From the NCBI GenBank assembly GCA_019455245.1, contig JACFMR010000001.1, positions 1-64,000 on the forward strand: a stretch of DNA of 64,000 bases. Direction: 5' to 3'. The notes below the pieces were generated by a model. The model was not told where the DNA came from, did no database searches, and was given only the letters and a program-made list of their open reading frames with translations. Position numbers and translations under genes: made by a program. Shown piece after piece: positions 6,840 to 14,348 of the stretch. The stretch's first letter is position 1. Each line of letters starts with the position of its first letter. The stretch comes from Opitutaceae bacterium (GTDB taxonomy: Bacteria > Verrucomicrobiota > Verrucomicrobiia > Opitutales > Opitutaceae).

Positions 6840-9299
6840 CTACCGACCAAGGTCTGCGGGCTGAGATGAAGCGTCACATCCCATCGGAATCGCATCCGTA
6901 GGCATTTCGATGATATAGCCCAATTCCCGATAGCCCGCCAAACGCCGGCGAAACATTGCGTTGGTGATCGCGTGGTTTTCGTCGAGGTAGTCGAGGATGA
7001 GAGCGTCGCGCTTCGTCTCGTGTTTCCGGTGAAGCCGCCCGGCGTATTGCACAAGCCGCCCTTTGAACGAGAGCGGCATCGACAGGACCAGTGTATCCAA
7101 TTGAGGAAGGTCGAATCCCTCTCCGATCAACGAGGCCGTTGAAAACAACACGAACGGCGTGCCCATCTGATAGTGCTCACCGATCTGTCGAAGCACTTGG
7201 TTCCGAGCTTTCTTTCCCATTTGGCCGTCCAATCTGTGACACGTCACGCCTGACGCTCTGGCTGCGAACGCCTGCTGCAACCGCTCCAGATAGACCTTGC
7301 GGTCCGCCAGCACGAGCGGACACCGCCCAGCCGTCACACACGACAGTAGGTCAGCTACGACCACCCCGACGCGATCTGCGTCCTGTACCAGCGCTTCCCA
7401 CAGAATATGAATCGGTGGCCGTGAACCGGCGTCGGGAGGAAGCGCCACGGTCGTGCGACGGACTTTCACGGTTCGCACTTCGTCCGTCGGCCTGTCTACC
7501 AACGTATGCCTGATCGGGCCACATTGCGCAAAGAGCAGTTTCTCCAGACGGTCCTTTCGTTTGGGTGTGGCCGTGAGACCATAGACGCGACGGCTGGCGC
7601 AGGCTTTCAGCACCGCTTCGAAAGACGTAGCCGGCACGTGATGGCATTCGTCGACAATCACCGTGCCGTATCCAGCGAATATCGCCGCCGGATTTTCCAC
7701 CCTCCCCAGTGATGGCAGCATCGCAATGTCCAGTCGACGGGTGAGCCGCGGGGAGTTTCCGCGCCAGAGACCGATCTGCTTTCGTTTCAATCCGAGGAAC
7801 CGCATGGCCGTCTCCCGCCATTGCTCGACGAGCACGGCTCGGTGGACCAGAACCAGCGCGGACGTTCGTGCCCGCGCAATCAACGCGCAGCCCATCACGG
7901 TTTTCCCTGCCCCAGGTGGCGCGCACAAGATTCCCTGATCCTCTGCCAGCATTGTGCGAACTGCCGCCTCCTGGTTCTCGTGCAACTCACCTTGAAATTT
8001 CCACGGCACCCGGGTGCCAACGTCACGCGCATCCTGCACCGCGACGGTGGCGCCTGCCGTCTCCAGCGTCGCCAAGCATTGGTCCAGCACGCCGCGCGGC
8101 AGAACTAGCCGGTCGGGATGCCATTCGCCGGCAAAGAGGAAGCGCGGCGTATCGAAAGTCGCGAATCGCAGCCGTAGTTTCTCGTGAAAAACCGGATTGG
8201 GGAACGTTGCCAGCCGGCGCAGCATCGCCAACACGGGCATGGGCAGAGAACGCGGCACGTGAATCTGGGCATCGAGTCGAACCGTCACTTCGCCCGAGAT
8301 CATGCCTTTGCGAATCCTTGGCTGGGACAAGTCGAGGACCATCGCATCGTTTTTCAGCGCAAAATCGTCGTTCTGCTCCGGCGCTCTGCCCGTTTGGGCG
8401 GGAGGCGAAAGCGGTGCCACGGGCGCGATCCTGGCAAGCGCTCGCTCCAAAGCATCACGACTCAGCCGCGGGAGCGCCGCGAGATTGGCCCATTGATCTC
8501 CGATCGGGCGCAGATTCGTATCGAGGAAGATCGTGTTTCCATTTTCGCGTGGTGCTTTCGCCAACGGCAACGCGATCAGATTTCCAAAGCCTCCCACCGG
8601 CAGCGTGTCTTGATTCGGAAACAGGCGATCGTAGGCAGCCAATTTCATGGTCGGACGAAGTGCCGACGCTTTTGCTACCAGAATCGTTCCCAGTCTTCTC
8701 GCAGTGACCGCGGGAACCGGCTCGGCAAAGAATATCCAGCCATGAGCGCCGTTACCAGAGCGCGAGCGTTCAACGGCGACCGTGATGCCGATCCGTTCCG
8801 CTGCCTCGCGATACGCCAGCACATCGTTTCGCCAGTCTTCGCCATCGAAGTCCGCCGCGAGAAAGCGGCAGGCGTCATCCGTGTTGATGGCATACACTCC
8901 GATCGTGTGATGGCCGCGCAGGTGGGCTTCGATGGCTGCCTCGTCGAGCGCTGGAAATCGCTGGTGCAGACACTCGGAGCATTTCACCTTCGGTTTTTGG
9001 CAGATTCCGGCGCGCCATTCGTTGTCGCAGGCAGGCGAGTAGCCGTTTTTGCCGGTCTTGTTGTTTTCCCACCGCTTCGGATAAACCATGCGTCGCGTGC
9101 CGAATAGTTCGAGGAACAGCGCGACTTTCTCCGCTGGTGTGTGCGGGGCTGACTGCGGCGATTGCGTTGCGCCGAGGTCGAGCACCGCATCAGAATCCAA
9201 GGCAGCGATCTCGTTTTCGGTCTCCACGAGTTCGGCCGCCAGTGTCGCCAGTTTTTGGCGCAACTCGGCCACGCGCTGCTGTCTTGGTGTTGATTCCAT
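6840..9299 (-). CDS. archaeo-eukaryotic primase / SF2 helicase fusion (TOTE conflict-system type)
   Basis: 819 residues. Residues 5-35 form a coiled coil. Then comes a four-Cys, probably zinc-binding, segment (C91, C100, C107, C110). An AEP primase domain follows: AADFDGEDW with the metal-binding pair D150/D152, SGNGAHGW (181-188), and GGFGNLIALPL (236-246). The C-terminal half is a superfamily 2 helicase with Walker A PPGAGKT (461-467), DECH (550-553), GLTATP (574-579) and QYAGRLHR (751-758). From memory, this layout is what databases label the 'TOTE conflict system' primase domain. Expected: nucleic-acid-dependent polymerase or primase activity coupled to unwinding, probably in defence or repair. 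Its ATG shares one base with the TGA of the upstream Fic gene (TGATG), so the two are translationally coupled. All key residues seen are intact. Family call strong, biological role inferred. Confidence 0.9.
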   Translation of the reverse strand: MESTPRQQRVAELRQKLATLAAELVETENEIAALDSDAVLDLGATQSPQSAPHTPAEKVALFLELFGTRRMVYPKRWENNKTGKNGYSPACDNEWRAGICQKPKVKCSECLHQRFPALDEAAIEAHLRGHHTIGVYAINTDDACRFLAADFDGEDWRNDVLAYREAAERIGITVAVERSRSGNGAHGWIFFAEPVPAVTARRLGTILVAKASALRPTMKLAAYDRLFPNQDTLPVGGFGNLIALPLAKAPRENGNTIFLDTNLRPIGDQWANLAALPRLSRDALERALARIAPVAPLSPPAQTGRAPEQNDDFALKNDAMVLDLSQPRIRKGMISGEVTVRLDAQIHVPRSLPMPVLAMLRRLATFPNPVFHEKLRLRFATFDTPRFLFAGEWHPDRLVLPRGVLDQCLATLETAGATVAVQDARDVGTRVPWKFQGELHENQEAAVRTMLAEDQGILCAPPGAGKTVMGCALIARARTSALVLVHRAVLVEQWRETAMRFLGLKRKQIGLWRGNSPRLTRRLDIAMLPSLGRVENPAAIFAGYGTVIVDECHHVPATSFEAVLKACASRRVYGLTATPKRKDRLEKLLFAQCGPIRHTLVDRPTDEVRTVKVRRTTVALPPDAGSRPPIHILWEALVQDADRVGVVVADLLSCVTAGRCPLVLADRKVYLERLQQAFAARASGVTCHRLDGQMGKKARNQVLRQIGEHYQMGTPFVLFSTASLIGEGFDLPQLDTLVLSMPLSFKGRLVQYAGRLHRKHETKRDALILDYLDENHAITNAMFRRRLAGYRELGYIIEMPTDAIPMGCDASSQPADLGR

Positions 9300-10489
9300 C
9301 AGCCGCGGGAGATTCGGCGCTTGGCGGCGGGCGATTCCGGCGTCAGATGCGCGGGCTCCTCAAGGATGTCGAGGATTGGCTGGGCGCAGAAGACGCGGTC
9401 ACGCTTGCTTTCCCCGACCTTGGTCAGGACGCCGCCTTCTTCCAGTGCGGTGATGGCGCGCATGACGGTGTTGTAGGCGACCCCAAGGCGGCGCTCGGTC
9501 TCGCGGGGCGTGAGGAAGGGGTTCGAACCGACGAGATCGATGAGCTGCAACGGCACCTTCGACCCGCTCCCGGCAAAGGCTTCTCGCCAGTCGGCCAGCT
9601 GCTGATTGATGCGCTCGGCCCGGCTCAAGGCGTCCTCCGACTGCCGCGCGACGCCGTTGAAGAAATACTCCAGCCAGCCAGCCCAGTCACCGCGTTCGGT
9701 GATGCCACGCAGACCGTCGTAGTAGTCATTGCGCGTAGCCTCAAAAAAGGCCGATAGGTAAAGCAAGGGCTCGGTCAACACACCTCGCGCACACAGTGAA
9801 AGGGTGATGAGCAGACGTCCGACGCGCCCGTTGCCGTCGATGAACGGGTGGATGGCCTCGAACTGGTAGTGCATCAGCGCGGCGTGGACCAGTGGCGGCA
9901 CTGATTCGTCGTGTAGAAAATCCTCCCACCGGCCGAGGTGGTCCAGCAAGTCGGCTGGCGGTGGCGGCACATAGGAGGCATCGGCCAGGGTGCAACCCGG
10001 TCGACCGATCCAGTTCTGGGTCCGGCGGAATTGTCCAGGCGTGGCGTGATCGCCGCGCACCCCGGTCAACAGTTTTTCATGGAGTTCGCGAACGAGCCGG
10101 AGAGACAGTGGCAACGACTCGAGGCGTTTGAGGCCGTGCTCGAGGGCCGTCACGTAGTTGCTGACTTCGCGCAGGTCCTCGGGACTGCGCTCCGGGCTGA
10201 CGCCAGCATCGGCCGCTAGAAGTTCGCCAAGGGTCGCCTGGGTGCCTTCGATGCGACTCGAATAAACCGCCTCCCGTTGCACGAACGGGCGAATCAGCAG
10301 GTGCGGATTGGGCAGCCTCCGACCCTCGCCTGCGAGTCGGCCCAGCAACCGATCAGCATGGGAGAGCGCTCGAACCAGCTTGGGCGTCCAGACGATTTCC
10401 GGTGGCAGCGGACTGGGATGAAAGGCTCGGTAGCCTTCCAGCGTCTTGACCAACCGCCCGGACGGGCTCCCTGTCGAGGGGGATTTCAT
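9299..10489 (-). CDS. Fic-family protein with N-terminal inhibitory motif and C-terminal winged helix
   Basis: 396 residues from the ATG at 10489 (an in-frame TTG at 10501 would add four, and the positions below are numbered from that TTG). An N-terminal Fic_N-like region carries SSRIEGT (81-87), the S/T-x3-E-G inhibitory motif that blocks ATP binding in self-inhibited (class II) Fic enzymes. The active site HPFIDGNGRVGR (218-229) matches H-x-F-x-D/E-GNG-x2-R fully, so nucleotidyl transfer (usually AMPylation of a hydroxyl side chain) is expected. Residues about 325-375 (TPRETERRLGVAYNTVMRAI) form a winged helix-turn-helix, implying DNA binding. The gene is first in a two-gene operon, overlaps the primase-helicase start by one base, and is preceded by an 11-bp inverted repeat that could be its own operator. 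The target protein is unknown. Confidence 0.9.
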   Translation of the reverse strand: MKSPSTGSPSGRLVKTLEGYRAFHPSPLPPEIVWTPKLVRALSHADRLLGRLAGEGRRLPNPHLLIRPFVQREAVYSSRIEGTQATLGELLAADAGVSPERSPEDLREVSNYVTALEHGLKRLESLPLSLRLVRELHEKLLTGVRGDHATPGQFRRTQNWIGRPGCTLADASYVPPPPADLLDHLGRWEDFLHDESVPPLVHAALMHYQFEAIHPFIDGNGRVGRLLITLSLCARGVLTEPLLYLSAFFEATRNDYYDGLRGITERGDWAGWLEYFFNGVARQSEDALSRAERINQQLADWREAFAGSGSKVPLQLIDLVGSNPFLTPRETERRLGVAYNTVMRAITALEEGGVLTKVGESKRDRVFCAQPILDILEEPAHLTPESPAAKRRISRG

Positions 10490-10509
10490 GGGTGGAAACA
10501 AGCAGGCTG

Positions 10510-10543
10510 CTTATTTCCGTCAAACTTAATAAACGGAAATAAG
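10510..10543. promoter_or_regulatory. 11-bp inverted repeat upstream of fic (probable operator)
   Basis: CTTATTTCCGT (10510-10520) and its exact reverse complement ACGGAAATAAG (10533-10543) are separated by a 12-base AT-rich spacer, 20 bases before the fic ATG. It is the only AT-rich spot nearby and so probably overlaps the promoter. Symmetry fits binding by a dimeric winged-helix protein, most simply the Fic protein itself. Confidence 0.6.
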
Positions 10544-10673
10544 ACTGTCTGCTGTTTCCATCGGACGGTAGGGTGTAGTCAGTCACGTGAAGGGGTTTTT
10601 AAACGGTTCATCATTGTTCGCCCGCTCGGTTCCAAGATTGCGCCGGGGCGGGGGGACGGTCAGAAAGCCGGGC

Positions 10674-11066
10674 ATGGACATGGACTATCTGGCCAAGTGG
10701 GACACGCGCTTCCGGTGGACCGGACGCATCATCAGCGCGCTGCCGCTCTTTCTGTTGCTGTTTAGCGCCACGATGAAGCTGCTGCAGCCCGAGGGCGTGG
10801 CGGCGGGGTTTGAGCATCTGGGCTGGTCGGTGTCGCAGGCCACGGGCCTGGCGCTGCTGGAGATCGCCTGCGTCGTGGTTTACCTCATCCCGCGCACCGC
10901 CCTGCTGGGGGCGATTTTGCTGACCGGCTACCTGGGCGGCGTGATCGCCACCCATGTGCGGGTGGGCGATTCTTCGTTTGTCCCGATCATGATCGCGATC
11001 CTGCTGTGGGGCGGACTCTACCTGCGTGACTCCCGCCTTTGGGTCATGCTGCCGGTGCGCCGCTGA
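10674..11066 (+). CDS. DoxX-like membrane protein
   Basis: 130 residues from ATG at 10674 (second possible ATG at 10680). After a short hydrophilic start (MDMDYLAKWDTRFRW) there are four predicted membrane helices: about residues 16-36, 50-70, 75-93 and 98-118. The helix spacing and the LLQPEGVAAGFEHLGW loop fit the DoxX-like family of small inner-membrane proteins, whose members are poorly characterised. Upstream in-frame codons reach back to 10587, but that part is Arg/Gly-rich and lacks the character of a membrane protein, so it was excluded. The gene precedes the SIS-domain gene by 38 bases on the same strand and may be co-transcribed. Function unknown. Confidence 0.75.
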   Translation: MDMDYLAKWDTRFRWTGRIISALPLFLLLFSATMKLLQPEGVAAGFEHLGWSVSQATGLALLEIACVVVYLIPRTALLGAILLTGYLGGVIATHVRVGDSSFVPIMIAILLWGGLYLRDSRLWVMLPVRR

Positions 11067-11104
11067 CCGCGGCCGGTGTTTTCAACTGCAATCTGTTTTT
11101 CACC

Positions 11105-11875
11105 ATGAGCCAACTCCCGCCCAGTGACATCGCCCGACGCTACCGCGACGGCATCGCGTCCCGCCTCGATGGCATCATCGCCTCGCAACAGGCCGCGATC
11201 AACGCCGCCGCCCGGCTTTGCTTCGAGCAGGTCAAACACGACCGGCTGATCCACATCTACGGCGTGGGCGGGCATTCCTACGTCGGCAGCGAGGAGTTTT
11301 TCTTCCGCGCCGGCGGGCTGGCCAACGTCAGCCCGATGTTCGAGCCGAGCCTGGCGCTCGCGGGCGGCGGTCAAAAGTCCACCATGCTGGAGCGCGTCGA
11401 AAACATCGGCGACAAGATCGTGAAGGCACACCACCTCGGACCGGACAACCTCCTCATCATTACCAGCGCCTACGGCATCAACGCGTGCACGATCGACGCG
11501 GCGCTGGAGGCGAAGCGCCGCGGCTGCAGGGTCATCGGCATTTCGTCGGCGGAGTTTGCCAACAACACGCCGCGCGACTTCGTGGCGCGGCACAGCACGG
11601 GCAAGAATCTCGGCGAGATCGCCGATGTGCTGATCGACAACCATGTGCCGCACGGCGAGACGCTGTTGGAACTGCCGGGTTATCCGCAGAAGGTCGGCGG
11701 CACCTGCAACGTGCTGGCGTGCTTCTGCATCAACTGGCTGGTGATGGAAACGATCTCGCTGTGTCTGGCCAACGGCGTGGAGCCGCCGGTGTGGAAGAGC
11801 GCGAACCTGATCGGGGGCGACGAACACAACCGCAAATACCTCGAGCGGTTCACCCCGCGGGTGAAGGCGTTGTGA
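11105..11875 (+). CDS. SIS-domain protein of the UPF0309 type
   Basis: 256 residues from the ATG at 11105. It is a single sugar-isomerase (SIS) domain: IHIYGVGGHSYVGSEEFFFR opens the first beta-alpha unit, NLLIITSAYGINACTIDAAL carries the phosphosugar-binding loop, and SANLIGGDEHNRKYLERF closes it, a signature I associate with UPF0309 proteins. SIS domains bind phosphorylated sugars and act as isomerases, lyases or sensors. Some UPF0309 genes lie beside N-acetylglucosamine or sialic-acid catabolism genes, but no such neighbour is present here. Frames upstream of this ATG are not protein-like. Cytoplasmic; substrate unknown. Confidence 0.85.
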   Translation: MSQLPPSDIARRYRDGIASRLDGIIASQQAAINAAARLCFEQVKHDRLIHIYGVGGHSYVGSEEFFFRAGGLANVSPMFEPSLALAGGGQKSTMLERVENIGDKIVKAHHLGPDNLLIITSAYGINACTIDAALEAKRRGCRVIGISSAEFANNTPRDFVARHSTGKNLGEIADVLIDNHVPHGETLLELPGYPQKVGGTCNVLACFCINWLVMETISLCLANGVEPPVWKSANLIGGDEHNRKYLERFTPRVKAL

Positions 11876-11884
11876 GACTGGACA

Positions 11885-11922
11885 GTAGCTGCGCTTGAGG
11901 ACGCGGTCTGAAAGCGTGGCTG
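11885..11922 (+). repeat. short copy of the GTAGCYGCGCTT...AAGCGTGGC element
   Basis: Begins GTAGCTGCGCTTGAGGACGC and ends AAAGCGTGGCTG. It shares both ends with reverse-complement copies at 25569-25629 and 23356-23414 but lacks their middle part. Compact, partly self-complementary (CGCTT/AAGCG). Confidence 0.55.
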
Positions 11923-12010
11923 GGGTGGACGATTGGAGCCGGCTGAGTTTTTCCCGATGATTTCGCGGATGCACGCGGATGAACTCGGACTAACGCGGAC
12001 GAACGACTTT

Positions 12011-12310
12011 CCGGGATAAAGATAACGATTAAGATCAAGATAACGATATTTTGGGCGGAACGGAGGACGCGGAGGTGATGGTGCGGGACGGGGGCGTCCC
12101 GCCTACAACTCAATCCGGGAGAAAGATAACGATTAAGATCAAGATAACGATTTTCTGGGCGGAACGGAGGACGCGGAGGTGGGAGTGATCGCTGACCTCG
12201 GTTAACTCCGTTACCTTCTGTAAAAATCTGACCGAACGAGTGCGGGACGGGGGGCGTCCCGCCTACAGTTCAATCCGGGATTAAGATAAAGATTAAGATT
12301 TCTTGGGCGG
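12011..12310 (+). repeat. tandem block of CCGGGA-NAAGATAACGATTAAGATCAAGA units with palindromes
   Basis: Three units start CCGGGA. Unit one (12011-12114) and unit two (12115-12274) share about 30 bases of AAGATAACGATTAAGATC... then GGGCGGAACGGAGGACGCGGAGGTG. Each ends with a palindrome GCGGGACG/CGTCCCGC (12083-12102 and 12242-12262) followed by CCTACA. Unit two carries about 55 extra bases. Unit three (12275-12310) is truncated. The purine-rich part has an internal period of about 6 (AAGATN). Confidence 0.75.
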
Positions 12311-12356
12311 GCGCGGGCTTGCGTGAGGGGCGGGTGGTTTGCAACGTGGCCGGACC

Positions 12357-12656
12357 ATGCTCGTGCACTCCGTTTATTTCTGGCTCAAACCCGATCTCAC
12401 CGCGGCGCAGCGCGCCGAGTTTCTGACCGCGCTGCAGGCGTTGAAGGACGTGCCGTCGGTCGGGCAGTTTTTCCTCGGCACGCCGGCGGGCGTGCAGGAC
12501 CGGCCGGTGGTGGACAAGAGCTTCGATTATTCGATCACGTGCGTGTTCGAGAACCTCGACGCGCACAACGCCTACCAGGTGCATCCGTTGCACCTCGCGT
12601 TTGTGCAGACGGGGAAGCCGCTCTGGACGCGCGTGCAGATCTACGACGCGGAGTGA
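12357..12656 (+). CDS. Dabb-family (stress-responsive alpha/beta-barrel) protein
   Basis: 99 residues from the ATG at 12357. MLVHSVYFWLKPDLTAAQRA opens with the beta strand and His (H4) typical of dimeric alpha-beta barrel (Dabb) proteins, and CVFENLDAHNAYQVHPLHLAF carries the conserved Y-x-x-H-P-x-H segment of the family. Bacterial members are small cytoplasmic dimers of mostly unknown role. An in-frame ATG 18 bases earlier (12339) is less likely since the family begins at the beta strand. It converges with hflX, with the two stop codons adjacent and no room for a separate terminator. Confidence 0.85.
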   Translation: MLVHSVYFWLKPDLTAAQRAEFLTALQALKDVPSVGQFFLGTPAGVQDRPVVDKSFDYSITCVFENLDAHNAYQVHPLHLAFVQTGKPLWTRVQIYDAE

Positions 12657-13949
12657 TCAGCCGGCCTGGTGCACGTAGGGGGCGATCAGGCCGCGCTGCG
12701 TGACCGGGAAGCGGCCGCGGATGAAGATGCCGTCGTCGCGGTGTTCCTGCTCCTGGATGTGGCCGATGGCGTGGAGCCGCGCGACGATGTCGTAGCGGTC
12801 GTGCGGCACGAGCAGGGCGGTGGCACCGAATTCGTCGGCGATCAGCTCGACGCAGCGTTCCTCCAACTGGTCGAGACCCGCGCGGGTGAGGGCGCTGACG
12901 AAGATGGCGTCGGGCGCGAGGTGCCGGGCACGGCGGAGGTCCTCGGCGCTGGCGGCGTCGATTTTGTTGAAGACGGTGAGCGTGGTCTTGTCGGCGGCGC
13001 CGAGCTCGGCCAGCACGCTCAGGGTGGTGGCGTGATGGTGCTCGAAATTGGGATTGGTGACGTCGATGACGTGGATGAGAAAATCCGCGACCACGGTTTC
13101 CTCGAGCGTGGCCTTGAAGGCCTCGACGAGCCGGTGCGGCAGGCGGCGGATGAAGCCGACGGTGTCGGTGACGAGCAGCTTCTGGTTGCCGCGGAGCAGG
13201 AGCTGGCGCGTGGTGGGGTCGAGCGTGGCGAAAAGCTTGTCCTCGGCGAGGACGTGCGAACCGGTGAGGGCGTTGACGAGGGAGGATTTGCCGGCGTTGG
13301 TGTAGCCGACGACCGAGCAGGTGGGCACGGGCACACGCAGGCGCTTGCTGCGCTGCACGCCGCGCTGTTTCTGCACGGTCGAAAGCTCGTGCTTGAGCCG
13401 GGTGATGCGGTCGCGCACAAGCCGGCGGTCCTGCTCGAGCTGGGTTTCGCCTTCGCCGCCCAGCTTGCCCTTGCCGCGCTGGCGGGACAGATGGGTCCAG
13501 GCGCGGGAAAGGCGGGGCAGGGAGTATTCCATGCGGGCGAGGGCAACCTGCAGCACGGCCTCGCGGGTGTGGGCGCGGTCGGCGAAGATGTCGAGAATGA
13601 CCTCCTCGCGGTCGATCACGGCCAGGCCGGAGAGCTTTTCCCAGTTGCGCTGCTGTGCGGGCGAGAGTGACTCGTCGATCACGATGAGGTCGCAGTCGAG
13701 GCCCTTGGCCTGGGTGATGACCGAATCGGTGCGGCCGCTGCCCAGCAGGGTGGCGGGCGTGGGCGCGCGCAGGTTGATGAGGTCGGAACTCACCACCTCG
13801 ATACGCAGGTTTTCGACCAACTCCTTGAGTTCGCCGAGCAGTTCCTGCGCTTCGCCGGGCTGCATGTCGGGCGTTTGCACGCCCACGAGGTAGGCGCGTT
13901 CGCAGCGATTGGGATCAACCGGCGGGGTGTTGTCGAGGAAGTCGGCCAT
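12657..13949 (-). CDS. hflX: GTPase HflX (ribosome-splitting factor)
   Basis: 430 residues from the ATG at 13949 (a GTG at 13961 is also in frame). It has the HflX N-terminal domain (GSGRTDSVITQAKGLDCDLI), the linker coiled coil with GGEGETQLEQDRR, and a TRAFAC-class GTPase domain: G1 GYTNAGKSS, G3 DTVGF, G4 NKID. The C-terminal extension ends YVHQAG. HflX binds the 50S subunit and separates stalled or hibernating ribosomes, especially after heat stress. It lies 42 bases downstream of the cupin gene on the same strand, so may be read from the same transcript. All GTPase motifs look intact. Confidence 0.96.
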   Translation of the reverse strand: MADFLDNTPPVDPNRCERAYLVGVQTPDMQPGEAQELLGELKELVENLRIEVVSSDLINLRAPTPATLLGSGRTDSVITQAKGLDCDLIVIDESLSPAQQRNWEKLSGLAVIDREEVILDIFADRAHTREAVLQVALARMEYSLPRLSRAWTHLSRQRGKGKLGGEGETQLEQDRRLVRDRITRLKHELSTVQKQRGVQRSKRLRVPVPTCSVVGYTNAGKSSLVNALTGSHVLAEDKLFATLDPTTRQLLLRGNQKLLVTDTVGFIRRLPHRLVEAFKATLEETVVADFLIHVIDVTNPNFEHHHATTLSVLAELGAADKTTLTVFNKIDAASAEDLRRARHLAPDAIFVSALTRAGLDQLEERCVELIADEFGATALLVPHDRYDIVARLHAIGHIQEQEHRDDGIFIRGRFPVTQRGLIAPYVHQAG

Positions 13950-13991
13950 GCGGTCGGCCACGGTGGACCTGACCGCTCCGGTCCCGCAAGT

Positions 13992-14342
13992 TCAGTTTTT
14001 GGCGCAAACGACGAGCAGGCGCAGGGGCACGGTGCCGGTGTTGCGCAGGCTGTGGCGATGGCCGCTCTTGGTGAAACAGAAATCACCGGCCTGCACGGCG
14101 ACTGTTTGGTCGTCGAGGGTCATCTCGCCGTTGCCCGCGAGGATGTAGTAAAACTCCTCGTCGCCCTCGTGGCGGTGCTCGCCGATGCTGGCACCGGGCG
14201 GGAGCACGTCGTCATGCACGAATTTGATGCCGGCGTCGGGCCGCGCGTAGTCGCCGTGGATCTCGCGGCAAACGAGTGTGCCGGTGCCGTCGTGGCAGTT
14301 GCGGGCCTCGCTGACCTTCATGGTGGCGGCGGCGGTCTTCAT
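13992..14342 (-). CDS. small cupin-domain protein
   Basis: 116 residues forming a single cupin barrel. Motif 1 is GEHRHEGDEEFYYILAGNG with its two His and Glu metal ligands, and motif 2 is GDFCFTKSGHRHSL with the further His. A metal-binding site is therefore probably present. Such stand-alone cupins act as sugar isomerases, dioxygenases or ligand sensors, and the sequence does not choose between them. It starts 6 bases after the phytanoyl-CoA-dioxygenase-like gene, so the two are one transcription unit and perhaps one pathway, divergently transcribed from an AraC regulator. Confidence 0.8.
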   Translation of the reverse strand: MKTAAATMKVSEARNCHDGTGTLVCREIHGDYARPDAGIKFVHDDVLPPGASIGEHRHEGDEEFYYILAGNGEMTLDDQTVAVQAGDFCFTKSGHRHSLRNTGTVPLRLLVVCAKN

Positions 14343-14348
14343 GACAAT

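Larger units (their letters stand above)
11876..12356. other. 481-base gene-free, repeat-rich interval
   Basis: No coding frame is credible. It contains a member of the GTAGCYGCGCTT...AAGCGTGGC family (11885-11922), a run of imperfect 10-11-base units around GCGGATGCAC and CGGAC(T)AAC (about 11964-12004), and the tandem AAGATAACGATTAAGAT block (12011-12310). Confidence 0.7.

Noticed and set aside
6564..10543. Genomic island bounded by attachment sites at tRNA-Gln
   Set aside because: No duplicate of the tRNA 3' end and no integrase gene are visible, so the island idea is kept only as a question.
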